A stretch of 33,558 bases of DNA from WHSV01 sp050694055 (GTDB lineage: Bacteria > Actinomycetota > CADDZG01 > WHSQ01): NCBI GenBank assembly GCA_050694055.1, contig JBOGWX010000019.1, forward strand, positions 1 to 33,558. Reading direction: 5' to 3'. Shown piece after piece: positions 6,540 to 14,433 of the stretch. A program made the position numbers and the translations under genes. Numbering within the stretch: the first letter of the stretch is position 1; every line of letters starts with the position of its first letter. The notes below the pieces were generated by a model that ran no database searches, was not told the DNA's origin, and worked only from the letters and a program-made list of their open reading frames with translations.

Positions 6540-7114
6540 GCGACGATCGCCTCGGCTCGCAACCTCTCGAAGAACTCGGTCACGGACCGCTGCGCGTCGA
6601 CGCCTCCGGAGATACCTTCCCACTTGGTCTTCAGGAGCCCGACCAGCTCGTAACAGCGGTCGATCGGCACGATCACGTGCTGGCGCGGGTTCGTCTCGCG
6701 GTTTATGAGCAGCGCCTCGGCGTCGGGCTCCAGTCGCTGGAGGTGGGGATTGGCCCCCTGCAACTCCTCCCAGGCCGAGAGATCGAGCTCGCTCTCGGTT
6801 GCGCCCAGCGGGCTGGGATACAGGGCGATGATCCCCTCGGCAACCGAGCTGTAGAAGAAGAACGCGAGATTAACGGGAATCGCGAAACGGGCCCAGAGCT
6901 CTCCGGACAGTTTGAAGTCGTCGAGCCAGACCACCCGCTGTCCGGTCGGGCGATAGCGGGCTTCGCCGCTGAGACGGATGAAGCACGACTCGCAGGCGCA
7001 GAGGATTCTGCGCTGCTCGGTGTCCAAGAGGTGGCGATGCGTCGGCTCGATGTCGACCCTGCACGCGTCACAACGCTCGATCGCAGACTCGGCCGGTGGT
7101 GTCATCTCCCTCAT
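6536..7114 (-). CDS. DUF5947-type hydrogenase-cluster protein with CxxC...CxxC site
   Basis: About 192 residues. The N-terminal part has CDACRVDIEPTHRHLLD and CACESC, two cysteine pairs and histidines that could bind zinc or an Fe-S cluster (inference). These are followed by YRPTGQRVVWLDDFKLSGELW, IPVNLAFFFYSSVAEGIIALYP and GATESELDLSAWEEL. The pattern matches DUF5947 proteins of actinobacterial hydrogenase clusters. The start is uncertain: ATG 7114 was chosen, but ATG 7105 (AGGGAG immediately before it) or TTG 7129, which would add the LRRLQ element often seen in relatives, are possible. Its stop overlaps the next start (ATGA). The 94 bases between the NifU-type gene and this start remain open in the same frame. 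Confidence 0.8.
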   Translation of the reverse strand: MREMTPPAESAIERCDACRVDIEPTHRHLLDTEQRRILCACESCFIRLSGEARYRPTGQRVVWLDDFKLSGELWARFAIPVNLAFFFYSSVAEGIIALYPSPLGATESELDLSAWEELQGANPHLQRLEPDAEALLINRETNPRQHVIVPIDRCYELVGLLKTKWEGISGGVDAQRSVTEFFERLRAEAIVA

Positions 7115-7208
7115 CTGGAGCCTGCGCAACTGATTGATGACGGAGGAGCGGCCGCTGGTGGCAAGATGCCGGTGACCCGAGATCAGGGGGCGCCCTACGA
7201 ACGGGGAT

Positions 7209-7799
7209 TCATCCACGGCTCTGTACCGGCAGCGGAGTTCTGGCGGCGGTCGAGGCCCGCTTCGATCCCTGCGCGTGGACCTGGACATCGATCGCCGACA
7301 GATCGGGCACCATCTGCGACAACGCTTCGGTGACGATGGTCTCGAGCGCCGAGACCGAGCCTCCGCACCCGTTGCAACCGTCCCCGCTGAGGCGCAGCGT
7401 CGCCACTCCGTCCACCAGGCTCACCAGTTCTACGGCACCGCTCTGCTGCTCCAAGTGGGGCCTCAGCTCCTCGAGCGCATCCTTGACCCTGGTCTCGAGC
7501 TCGACCGGATAGAGGCCGTGAATCAGCAGAAGGCTCGCCACGACGCCGTCGTCTAGCAGCCCGTCCCGCACCGCCTGCGCGGTTGCCTCGGGCGCCTCCA
7601 GCGCTTCGAAGATCCGTTCGAGGCCGTCGCCGTACATCTCCATGAGCGTCGAGACCAGCTCTTCCGCCGTGGCGCACGCGGCGGCGTCCTCGAGCGCCTC
7701 GAGGCGCGCGAGCAACCGGCCGAGCCGCGCTTCGAGCGGCTCGGCCTGTGGGGCCGGCGGTTCGTGGTCGAGCCGGCCGTTCGTTTCGGGAACCGTCAT
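7209..7799 (-). CDS. NifU-type Fe-S protein of the hydrogenase cluster
   Basis: 196 residues. The C-terminal half is a NifU-like domain with LRLSGDGCNGCGGSVSALET, the CxxC pair that binds a transient or permanent Fe-S cluster in NifU/Nfu proteins. The N-terminal half (about 1-110) is largely helical, acidic and Ala/Leu-rich, with no motif I recognise. ATG 7799 lies 10 bases after the large-subunit stop, so the two are co-translated. NifU-type proteins recur in group 1h hydrogenase operons. Cluster delivery to the small subunit or electron relay from it are the two plausible roles; the sequence does not decide between them. Confidence 0.85.
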   Translation of the reverse strand: MTVPETNGRLDHEPPAPQAEPLEARLGRLLARLEALEDAAACATAEELVSTLMEMYGDGLERIFEALEAPEATAQAVRDGLLDDGVVASLLLIHGLYPVELETRVKDALEELRPHLEQQSGAVELVSLVDGVATLRLSGDGCNGCGGSVSALETIVTEALSQMVPDLSAIDVQVHAQGSKRASTAARTPLPVQSRG

Positions 7800-7809
7800 C
7801 GGCGGCCCC

Positions 7810-9585
7810 TCAGCACAGACCCGTCGGGGTATGCACGACCTTCTTAACCCGACCGTTGCCGGTGTACATGTGCACGCCGCACGGCAGGCAAGGATCGAAG
7901 CTCCGCACTGCCCTCATCAGGTCGATGCCCTTGAAGTTGTCGGGTCCGTTCTCCTCGAAGATCGGCGTGTTCTGGCACGCGTCCTCGTAGGGACCCGGGG
8001 TCCCGTGCACGTCGCGCGAGCTCGCGTTCCACGGCGTCGGCGGGTAAGGCTGGTAGTTGGCGATCTTGCCGCCCCGGATCACCATGTGGTGCGACAGCAC
8101 TCCGCGCGCGGCCTCGTGGAAGCCGACCGAGACGGCTTCGTCGGGCACCTTGAAATCGCTCCAGCTCTTGGTACGTCCGGCCTTGACCTCGCCCATGGCC
8201 TTCTGCAAGCAGTGCAGCGCAACCAGGGCCGAATACGCCTGGTGGTAGGTACGGGCGCGGTCGCGCTCGATCGCGTTCGACCACTGCGGGATCTTCCACT
8301 CGAACTCCATCTCGGGCATGCTCGCGGTCCGCGGAAGCGCCATCATGATGGACTCGCCGGTCGCCTTGAGATATCCGAGGTCGACGAGTCCCGCCTTCGC
8401 GGTGACCCACTGGCGCGCGAAGGGGCCGCCACCCGTGTCGCACGAGACGTGCGTGTCGGTGCGCTCGTCGTAGACGCGCGGGGACACGACCCAGCTGTAC
8501 TTGTCGAGGAAGTCCCGCTTCTGCGGCTTCGGGATCGTGGTCTTGTTCCACGGGTGATCCTTGCTAACCGGGTTACCGAGCGGATCGTGGGTGACGAAGG
8601 TCTCTTCGTTCTCCCAGCCTTCGAAGTAGGAGCTGCCCAGCAGAATCCGGATCATGAGGTTCATCTCGACGAGGTCCGTTGTGACCAGCTCTCCGCCGAT
8701 GACGATGCCCGGGGTGACGAAACGCTTGCGTCCCCACTCGGTCATGTTGGCGTAGTTGTAATCGACGTAGTCGGGGTCGTCGAAACAGCCCCAGTTGACC
8801 AGGTTCGTCTCGCGGAAACCGACCTTTTCGTAGCCCGGCAATGCCTCGTAGAAGAAGTCGTACAGGTCATCGTGCATCGGAATGGTTCGCTTGCAGTACT
8901 CGAAGTAACGCATGAGCCGCACGTAGTAGTCGGTCAGCGTCTGAGACGTGATGTCCGCCGAGCAACCTCCCGGCATGATGGTCGATGGGTGGGTGTGCCG
9001 CCCACCGAACAAGCAGTACATCTCACGCGTGTAGCGCGCCACTTCGAGGGTCTCGAGATAGAAGTCCCCGGTGAACGGATTGAGCGCGCGCATGATGTCG
9101 GCGATCGTCTTGTAGCCGTGGATGTTCGCGCCCTCGGCCGGTGTCTGCTCGGCCTTCGCAAGCACGCTCGGATTCGTTTCCTTGACCATCTGCTCGCAAA
9201 AGTCGACGTTGCACATGCAGTCGTTGAAGATCGCATGGTCGAACATGAAGTCGGCCGACTCCGCGAGGTTGAACGCGTAGTCACCGAGTGGCGGCGGCTT
9301 GACGCCGTAGGCCATGTTCTGGTTGAGACACGAACAGGTGCAGTGGTTGTCTCCGCAGATGCCGCAGATGCGGCTCGTGATGAAGTGTGCGTCGCGTGGG
9401 TCGATCCCCTTCATGAAGATGTCGAACCCACGGAAGATCATCGACGTGCTGTAAGTGTTGAGCACCTGCTTGTTGGTGAAATCGATCTCCGCGTGGATTC
9501 CCAAACTCCCGACGATTCGGGTGATGGGATCCCAGGACATCTCCTTGACGACGACTTCCCGTTCGGTCGGAGTCTTTATTGCCAT
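7810..9585 (-). CDS. hhyL: [NiFe]-hydrogenase large subunit, group 1h
   Basis: Catalytic subunit oxidising H2 at the Ni-Fe centre. 591 residues from ATG 9585 with AGGAAGAG just upstream. The L1 motif SRICGICGDNHCTCSC gives Cys74 and Cys77. The L2 motif SFDPCLPCGVH gives Cys566 and Cys569 near the end. His572 marks the expected cleavage site, leaving a 19-residue tail starting MYTGNG. The DNHCTCSC form of L1, the GGRHTHPSTIMPGGCSADIT segment and the overall size match the actinobacterial-type (group 1h, formerly group 5) enzymes, several of which oxidise hydrogen at atmospheric concentrations and tolerate O2. All four nickel-ligand cysteines are present, so the enzyme should be functional. High affinity for H2 is an inference from the family. 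Confidence 0.96.
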   Translation of the reverse strand: MAIKTPTEREVVVKEMSWDPITRIVGSLGIHAEIDFTNKQVLNTYSTSMIFRGFDIFMKGIDPRDAHFITSRICGICGDNHCTCSCLNQNMAYGVKPPPLGDYAFNLAESADFMFDHAIFNDCMCNVDFCEQMVKETNPSVLAKAEQTPAEGANIHGYKTIADIMRALNPFTGDFYLETLEVARYTREMYCLFGGRHTHPSTIMPGGCSADITSQTLTDYYVRLMRYFEYCKRTIPMHDDLYDFFYEALPGYEKVGFRETNLVNWGCFDDPDYVDYNYANMTEWGRKRFVTPGIVIGGELVTTDLVEMNLMIRILLGSSYFEGWENEETFVTHDPLGNPVSKDHPWNKTTIPKPQKRDFLDKYSWVVSPRVYDERTDTHVSCDTGGGPFARQWVTAKAGLVDLGYLKATGESIMMALPRTASMPEMEFEWKIPQWSNAIERDRARTYHQAYSALVALHCLQKAMGEVKAGRTKSWSDFKVPDEAVSVGFHEAARGVLSHHMVIRGGKIANYQPYPPTPWNASSRDVHGTPGPYEDACQNTPIFEENGPDNFKGIDLMRAVRSFDPCLPCGVHMYTGNGRVKKVVHTPTGLC

Positions 9586-9619
9586 CTCTTCCTAGCCCCT
9601 CTCCCTAGTCCGTCGTCGT

Positions 9620-10696
9620 CTATTTGGCGTAGTGCCGCGGCTGGTAGCCGGTCGTGAGCTTTGCCTTGCGATGCCGCCATGCCGGTTCCTTGTCTCCGTT
9701 GCGCCTGATCTCCCAGTTCCGCAGTGCCTTGTAGATGGGCCCGTAGGTGAACTGGGCCGGCCATGCCGAAACCAGTGATTTCCCCGCCGCGTCCATGAAC
9801 GGCATGTATTTGTCGGGGAAGCCCGGCATCGTGCAGGCCATGCAGATTCCGCCGACGTTCGGACAACCGCCGATACCGTTGACCCAGCCTCGGAACGGAA
9901 CGTTGCACTTGACCACCGGGCCCTCGCAGCCGAGCTTTACCAGACACCGGTGGTCGTTGCCGTAGACCTTGGCGAAGTCGCCGTGCTCGTAGAAGGCGGC
10001 TCGGTTGCAGCCCTCGTGAACCGTCCGCTCGAACAGCCACTTGGGACGCAGGGCATCGTCGAGCTCGATCGGTGCCGCCATCCCTCCGAGCTGCAGCACA
10101 AGGTAGAGCAGCGTCTCGGTCGTGTTGTCGGGCTGGGCCGGGCAACCGGGGATGCAGACGATCGGGATGCCCGCGCCCGACTTCCAGTCCCAGCCGAGGT
10201 AGTCGGGCAACCCCATCGCGCCGGTGGGGTTGTTCTTCATGGCGGGGATTCCGCCGTAGGTTGCGCACGTCCCCACCGCAACCACCGCCGCGGCCTTGGG
10301 GGCGAGGCGATCGACCCACTCGTTGGTCGTGATCGGCTGACCCGATACCGGGTCGTTGCCGATGGCCGCCCAGTACCCCTCGCCGCTGAGGCTCTCGTTG
10401 GGAATCGAACCCTCGACCACCAGCACGAAGGGATCGAGCTTGCCGTCCTCCGCCTCGTACCACGCCTTCATGAAGTCCTGGCCGTTCTCGAACGCCAGCA
10501 CCGGGTTGTGCACGATCACGCGCGGCATTCCCGGAATGATGCCTCGCACGATGTCCTCGAGGCTGGGGTTCGTGGCCGACGTCATCGCCACCGAGTCGCC
10601 GTCGCAGCCGAGCCCCGTCGTCATCCAGATGACGTGGGCGGTTACCGCCTCTGTCTCCTTCTGATTGGGCGCGAACTCAATGTCTGCGAGCGCCAT
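9620..10696 (-). CDS. hhyS: [NiFe]-hydrogenase small subunit, group 1h
   Basis: Electron-transfer subunit carrying three Fe-S clusters. ATG 10696 (GGAGAGGAG upstream) gives 358 residues; the longer frame to 10852 is unsupported. Proximal cluster: Cys31 and Asp34 in GLGCDGDSVAM, Cys144 in VGTCATYGG and Cys185 in IPGCPAQPD. The Cys-x-x-Asp pair replaces the usual Cys-x-x-Cys, as described for the Ralstonia actinobacterial-type hydrogenase. Distal cluster: His227, Cys230, Cys251, Cys257. The remaining cysteines at 264, 278, 285 and 288 can serve the medial cluster. There is no twin-arginine leader and no C-terminal membrane helix, so the enzyme should face the cytoplasm. The gene lies 34 bases before the large subunit. 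Confidence 0.95.
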   Translation of the reverse strand: MALADIEFAPNQKETEAVTAHVIWMTTGLGCDGDSVAMTSATNPSLEDIVRGIIPGMPRVIVHNPVLAFENGQDFMKAWYEAEDGKLDPFVLVVEGSIPNESLSGEGYWAAIGNDPVSGQPITTNEWVDRLAPKAAAVVAVGTCATYGGIPAMKNNPTGAMGLPDYLGWDWKSGAGIPIVCIPGCPAQPDNTTETLLYLVLQLGGMAAPIELDDALRPKWLFERTVHEGCNRAAFYEHGDFAKVYGNDHRCLVKLGCEGPVVKCNVPFRGWVNGIGGCPNVGGICMACTMPGFPDKYMPFMDAAGKSLVSAWPAQFTYGPIYKALRNWEIRRNGDKEPAWRHRKAKLTTGYQPRHYAK

Positions 10697-10956
10697 CGTT
10701 GCTCCTCTCCCTGTCGTGGACGGACCCGGCTTCGGCGATCGTGGTCGGTGAGCAAGCGAAAGGCTGGGAGCGCGCGCGGACGTGCGCAACGAAACCAGAG
10801 GACGAGGGAGGACGAGAGGTACTCGGAGGCGTGTCCGCACGCCGCGATGCACCTAGTGGTACTCGGGTCGTGCCTCGTGCCATGCGACCCCCCGCAGACG
10901 CGTATCGCCCCAGCCGGCGACGTGCTTCGACGTTACTGCAATTTGTCAGTTCTTGC
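10697..10956 (-). other. 260-bp spacer upstream of the hydrogenase structural genes
   Basis: Largest gap in the island, between the SIS gene stop and the small-subunit start. No supported ORF. A purine-rich stretch on the plus strand around 10795-10825 (repeated GAGGACGAG) gives a pyrimidine-rich leader on the minus strand. It is the natural place for a promoter driving the structural genes separately from the hyp genes, but I see no convincing -35/-10 pair. Confidence 0.4.
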
Positions 10957-12222
10957 CTAGACCTCGTGTGAATCGACCTCGGACGACTCCATCAAGCGAC
11001 GCAGCACGTGGTACTGCGTCGCCTGCGCCTCCTGAATCCGGGGGATGTAATCGGCATCGACGACATGCGCGCGCTCGCACAGCTCGGCGAGCCTGCCGCC
11101 GCCGTAACCCGCCAGCCCGACCGTCAACAGACCCCTCCGGCGAGCCTCCTCGACGGCCGCCAGCACGTTGCGCGAGCCCCCGCTTGTCGAGATGGCGATG
11201 GCAACGTCGCCCGGCTTGCCGTAGGCGATCACCTGGCGGGCGAAGACGTTGTCGAAGCCGATGTCGTTGCCGATCGCCGTCACCACCGCCGCATCGTTGG
11301 TCAGAGAGATGGCGGGCACCGGATCGAGTCCCTGCGGAGGCGCCACCAGGTCCACGACCAGGTCCTGGGCGTCGGTGGCGGAGCCGCCGTTGCCGAAGGT
11401 CAGGATCTGTCCGCCCGCGGCCACGCGCTCGACGATGAGCGCCGCGGTACGGCCGAGCTCGCCCGGCGCGCGCGACGCCGAGCGCAGGGCTACGACATCG
11501 CCGGCCTTCTGGACGATCGATCCCTCGACCTCCCGCAGCACCCGGCCGAGGTCGACCTCGGCTTCCGCCAGGAAGGGATAGAGAAAGCTGGATCCTCCGG
11601 TCTCGTGCCTCGAGCCTCCGGGTCGGTCCTCGAGCAGTCCCTTGTGATCGAAGAAGACGTGCACCAGTTCCCAGAGCACGTGATAAAGCGTCTCGTGCAC
11701 CTCCTGGACGATGAACGGGTCGTCCGATTCCACCGCGAACGACTCCCATCGAGCGGAGCCCGCACCGCCGGCCGGACCGGTGAGGGCGACCGGCAGCATG
11801 CCGCGCTCGGCGGCCGCCTCGAGCGCGCGCTCGACCGCGGCCCGGCCCGGATCATCGGGGCCGTGGACCATCCCCAGCGCGATGTCCTCGGGCCGCCCCA
11901 GCACGGCGAGCTGCCGGGCCAAAAAGCCGCCTCCGTCGCCGAGCGCCAGGCCCAGCGCTGTAGGTCCGTCGTTGATGAGCGCAAGCGCAGGCAGCGCCCG
12001 CTTGCCGACGATAACCGGGTGCACGAACTCAACCGAGACGTGCTGCGCATCGGTCGCGGCCGCTCCCACCCCGAACGCAATCAGCCGTCCTCCGCGAATG
12101 AAGCGGCGGGCCAGAGCGTGACAGAGGCGCGCCAGCCGGGGTGCTTCGGATACGAAGAAACGCTCGACGAGGTCGGCGCGCTCCGCGTAAGCGCCGGAAG
12201 CCTGATCATTCACGCGGCTCAA
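10957..12222 (-). CDS. Tandem SIS-domain protein (GmhA-like duplicated isomerase fold)
   Basis: 421 residues with two SIS (sugar isomerase) domains. Domain 2 keeps the phosphoheptose-isomerase pattern ILTFGNGGSATDAQ, SLTNDAAVVTAIGND and AIAISTSGGSRNVLAAVEEA. Domain 1 is degenerate: LIAFGVGAAATDAQHVSVEF and IALGMVHGPDDPGRA, with the glycine-rich loop altered. The pair therefore looks like an internal gene duplication with one diverged site. The TTG start at 12222 has GAGGTCACC just before it and lies 7 bases after the hypE stop; GTG 12213 is the alternative. SIS proteins also occur in other actinobacterial hydrogenase loci, but their role there is unknown. Phosphosugar isomerisation is the family activity, not shown for this protein. 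Confidence 0.85.
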   Translation of the reverse strand: MSRVNDQASGAYAERADLVERFFVSEAPRLARLCHALARRFIRGGRLIAFGVGAAATDAQHVSVEFVHPVIVGKRALPALALINDGPTALGLALGDGGGFLARQLAVLGRPEDIALGMVHGPDDPGRAAVERALEAAAERGMLPVALTGPAGGAGSARWESFAVESDDPFIVQEVHETLYHVLWELVHVFFDHKGLLEDRPGGSRHETGGSSFLYPFLAEAEVDLGRVLREVEGSIVQKAGDVVALRSASRAPGELGRTAALIVERVAAGGQILTFGNGGSATDAQDLVVDLVAPPQGLDPVPAISLTNDAAVVTAIGNDIGFDNVFARQVIAYGKPGDVAIAISTSGGSRNVLAAVEEARRRGLLTVGLAGYGGGRLAELCERAHVVDADYIPRIQEAQATQYHVLRRLMESSEVDSHEV

Positions 12223-12229
12223 GGTGACC

Positions 12230-13306
12230 TCAACAGATACGTGGCAGCGGGTCTCCGATGAGCATGTCCATGATCCTCGTACCTCCGAAGGCAGTCTCGA
12301 CCAGGACCATGCCCTCCGGCTCCGGGGCCACCCTGCCGACGAGCGCCGCGTCGCCGCCGCCCGGGACCGACCTCAGTGCCGCCAGGGCATCGTCTGCCGC
12401 CTCCGGCGCCACCACGGCGAGCAGCTTGCCCTCGTTCGCCACGTACATCGGGTCGATGCCCAGGATCTCGCACGCGCCCTTGACCGCAGGATGGACGGGC
12501 ACGGCGTCTTCGTCCAAGACGACTCCGAGGTTTGCGTCCGACGCTAGCTCGTTGAGGACGGTCGCGACCCCGCCTCTGGTGGGGTCGCGCATCACGCGCA
12601 GCGCGGGACCCACCGACGTGATCAACGTCTCGGCGAGCGGCCACACCGACGCCGTGTCCGACTCGATGTCGGCATCGAGATCGAGCTCACCGCGCGCCAG
12701 CATGATCGCGGTGCCGTGATCGCCGATGTAGCCCGAGCACAGGATGCGGTCCCCGGGCTGAATCGAAGCACCTGAGAGTGACACGCGCCGGTCGCCGATG
12801 CCCACGCCGGTGGTCGTGATGTACATGCCGTCGGCCTTGGTGCGCTCGACCACCTTGGTGTCCCCCGCGACGATCGGCACCGACGCGGCCGAGGCGGCCG
12901 TGGCCATCGCATCGACCTCTGCACGGAGCACGCCGGCATCGAGTCCCTCCTCGAGCACGAACGCAGCCGACAGGGCAACCGGTCGCGCCCCCGCCACCGC
13001 GAGGTCGTTGACAGTGCCGTTGACGGCGAGCTCTCCGATGGAACCGCCGGGAAAACGCAGAGGCTTCACGACGAACGAGTCGGTGGTCAGCGCGACGCGC
13101 GCCCCGTCGAGCTCGAGCGTCGCGGCGTCCGCCAGCGCAGCCAGGTGCTCGTTTCGGAAGGCCTGCTCGAACAGTCCCGCGACGAGCGTGTGAGTCGCCT
13201 TACCACCGGCGCCGTGGGCCATGGTGATGCGATCATCGCGAAAGCGGGGGCGCAGCTTGCGCTGGCGCTCGATCCGGGCGAGCACCTCCTGCTCGAGATC
13301 GGCCAC
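12230..13306 (-). CDS. hypE: Hydrogenase maturation protein HypE (carbamoyl dehydratase)
   Basis: HypE accepts a carbamoyl group from HypF on its C-terminal cysteine and dehydrates it to thiocyanate, the source of the cyanide ligands. Seen: AHGAGGKATHTLVAGLF, the PurM-like ATP-binding segments TDSFVVKPLRFPGGSIGELAVNG (quoted in part: TDSFVVKPL...GGSIGELAVNG), IVAGDTKVVER and MRDPTRGGVATVLNE, and the terminal PRIC with the essential Cys as the last residue. GTG 13306 gives 358 residues, starts 5 bases after the hypD stop, and preserves the usual ERQRKLRPRFRDDRIT leader before AHGAGG. All catalytic features are intact. Confidence 0.95.
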   Translation of the reverse strand: MADLEQEVLARIERQRKLRPRFRDDRITMAHGAGGKATHTLVAGLFEQAFRNEHLAALADAATLELDGARVALTTDSFVVKPLRFPGGSIGELAVNGTVNDLAVAGARPVALSAAFVLEEGLDAGVLRAEVDAMATAASAASVPIVAGDTKVVERTKADGMYITTTGVGIGDRRVSLSGASIQPGDRILCSGYIGDHGTAIMLARGELDLDADIESDTASVWPLAETLITSVGPALRVMRDPTRGGVATVLNELASDANLGVVLDEDAVPVHPAVKGACEILGIDPMYVANEGKLLAVVAPEAADDALAALRSVPGGGDAALVGRVAPEPEGMVLVETAFGGTRIMDMLIGDPLPRIC

Positions 13307-13311
13307 GCGAC

Positions 13312-14433
13312 CTAGGTCCCTGCGCGTGCCGAGGATTTGGCGAAGCGACCGAAGTTGTAGTAGGCCGCGCAGGCCCCCTCCGAGGAGACCATGCACGTGC
13401 CGATGGGCGTCTCGGGCGTGCAGGCGGTGCCGAAGACCTTGCACTCCCACGGCTTGATGACGCCCTTGAGGACCTCGCCGCACTGGCACGCCTTCGGGTC
13501 GGCCACGCGCACCCCCGGGACGTCGAAGCGCAGCTCGGCATCCCAGTCCGCGTAGGCGTTCGACAGCGCGAGCGCGCTCTGCGAGATGAAGCCGAGTCCT
13601 CTCCACTCGAAGTAGGGACGCAGGTCGAAGACCTCGGACATCACCTGTAGCGCCCGTGGATTTCCCTCCCAGGCGACCACCCGGCCGTACTGGTTCTCGA
13701 CCTCGGAACGACCCTCGTCGAGTTGGCGCATGATCATGTAGACCGACTGCAGAAGGTCGAGCGGTTCGAAGCCCGCCACGACGATGGGCTGGCCGTAGTC
13801 GGCGGGAATGAACTCGTACGGGCGGCAGCCGACGACCGTCGAGACGTGGCCGGGGCCGATGAACGCGTCGAGCCTCAGATCCGGAGACTCGAGGAGCGCC
13901 TTCAGGGGCGGCACGATCGTCACGTGGTTGCACATGACGGAGAAGTTCCTGATGCTCTCGGCCCTCGCTCGCATGAGCGTCAGCGCGGTCGAGGGGGCCG
14001 TGGTCTCGAACCCGATGGCGTAGAACACCACCTCGTTGTCCGGGTTCTCCCTGGCGATCTTCAGGGCGTCGAGCGGCGAGTAGACGAAGCGGACGTCGGC
14101 GCCCTCGGCCTTGGCGTCCAGCAGGCTTCCGTCACCACCCGGGACCCGCATCATGTCGCCGAAGCAGGTGAAGATAACGTTCGGCCGGCGTGCGATGGCG
14201 ATCCCGTCGTCCACGCGGCCCATCGGGATGACGCACACCGGGCAGCCCGGCCCATGGACGAGCTCGATGCTCTCGGGAAGGTGGGCCTCGATGCCGTGCT
14301 TGTAGATCGTGTGCGTGTGGCCCCCGCACACCTCCATCACCTTGTAGTGACGCCCCGGTTCGACCAGCGCGGCTATCTGAGTCCCGAGCGCACGCGCCAA
14401 CTCGGCGTCGCGAAACTCATCCACGTACTTCAT
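13312..14433 (-). CDS. hypD: Hydrogenase maturation protein HypD
   Basis: Scaffold with a [4Fe-4S] cluster on which the Fe(CN)2CO group is assembled together with HypC. 373 residues, the normal size. Motifs: MEVCGGHTHTIYKHG, HGPGCPVCVIP, the GFETTAPSTA segment, GPGHVSTVVGCRPYEF, and the cysteine-rich end ACQCGEVLKGVIKPWECKVFGTACTPETPIGTCMVSSEGAC (only key cysteines matter here). The ATG at 14433 overlaps the TGA of the upstream hypC-like gene as ATGA. A copy of the bases just before this start (GATCACCTGAAGCAGACAAA) lies 78 bp further upstream as part of the repeat array. Confidence 0.96.
   Translation of the reverse strand: MKYVDEFRDAELARALGTQIAALVEPGRHYKVMEVCGGHTHTIYKHGIEAHLPESIELVHGPGCPVCVIPMGRVDDGIAIARRPNVIFTCFGDMMRVPGGDGSLLDAKAEGADVRFVYSPLDALKIARENPDNEVVFYAIGFETTAPSTALTLMRARAESIRNFSVMCNHVTIVPPLKALLESPDLRLDAFIGPGHVSTVVGCRPYEFIPADYGQPIVVAGFEPLDLLQSVYMIMRQLDEGRSEVENQYGRVVAWEGNPRALQVMSEVFDLRPYFEWRGLGFISQSALALSNAYADWDAELRFDVPGVRVADPKACQCGEVLKGVIKPWECKVFGTACTPETPIGTCMVSSEGACAAYYNFGRFAKSSARAGT

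Noticed and set aside
7642..9657. 671-codon plus-strand open frame opposite the hydrogenase large subunit
   Set aside because: The translated sequence is rich in V/R/D/H, as expected from the complement of GC-biased codons; the minus strand encodes a complete hydrogenase subunit.
10697..10852. N-terminal extension of the hydrogenase small subunit with many arginines, possibly a Tat leader
   Set aside because: No RRxFxK-type motif followed by a hydrophobic stretch; ATG 10696 has a strong ribosome-binding site and the family-like start.
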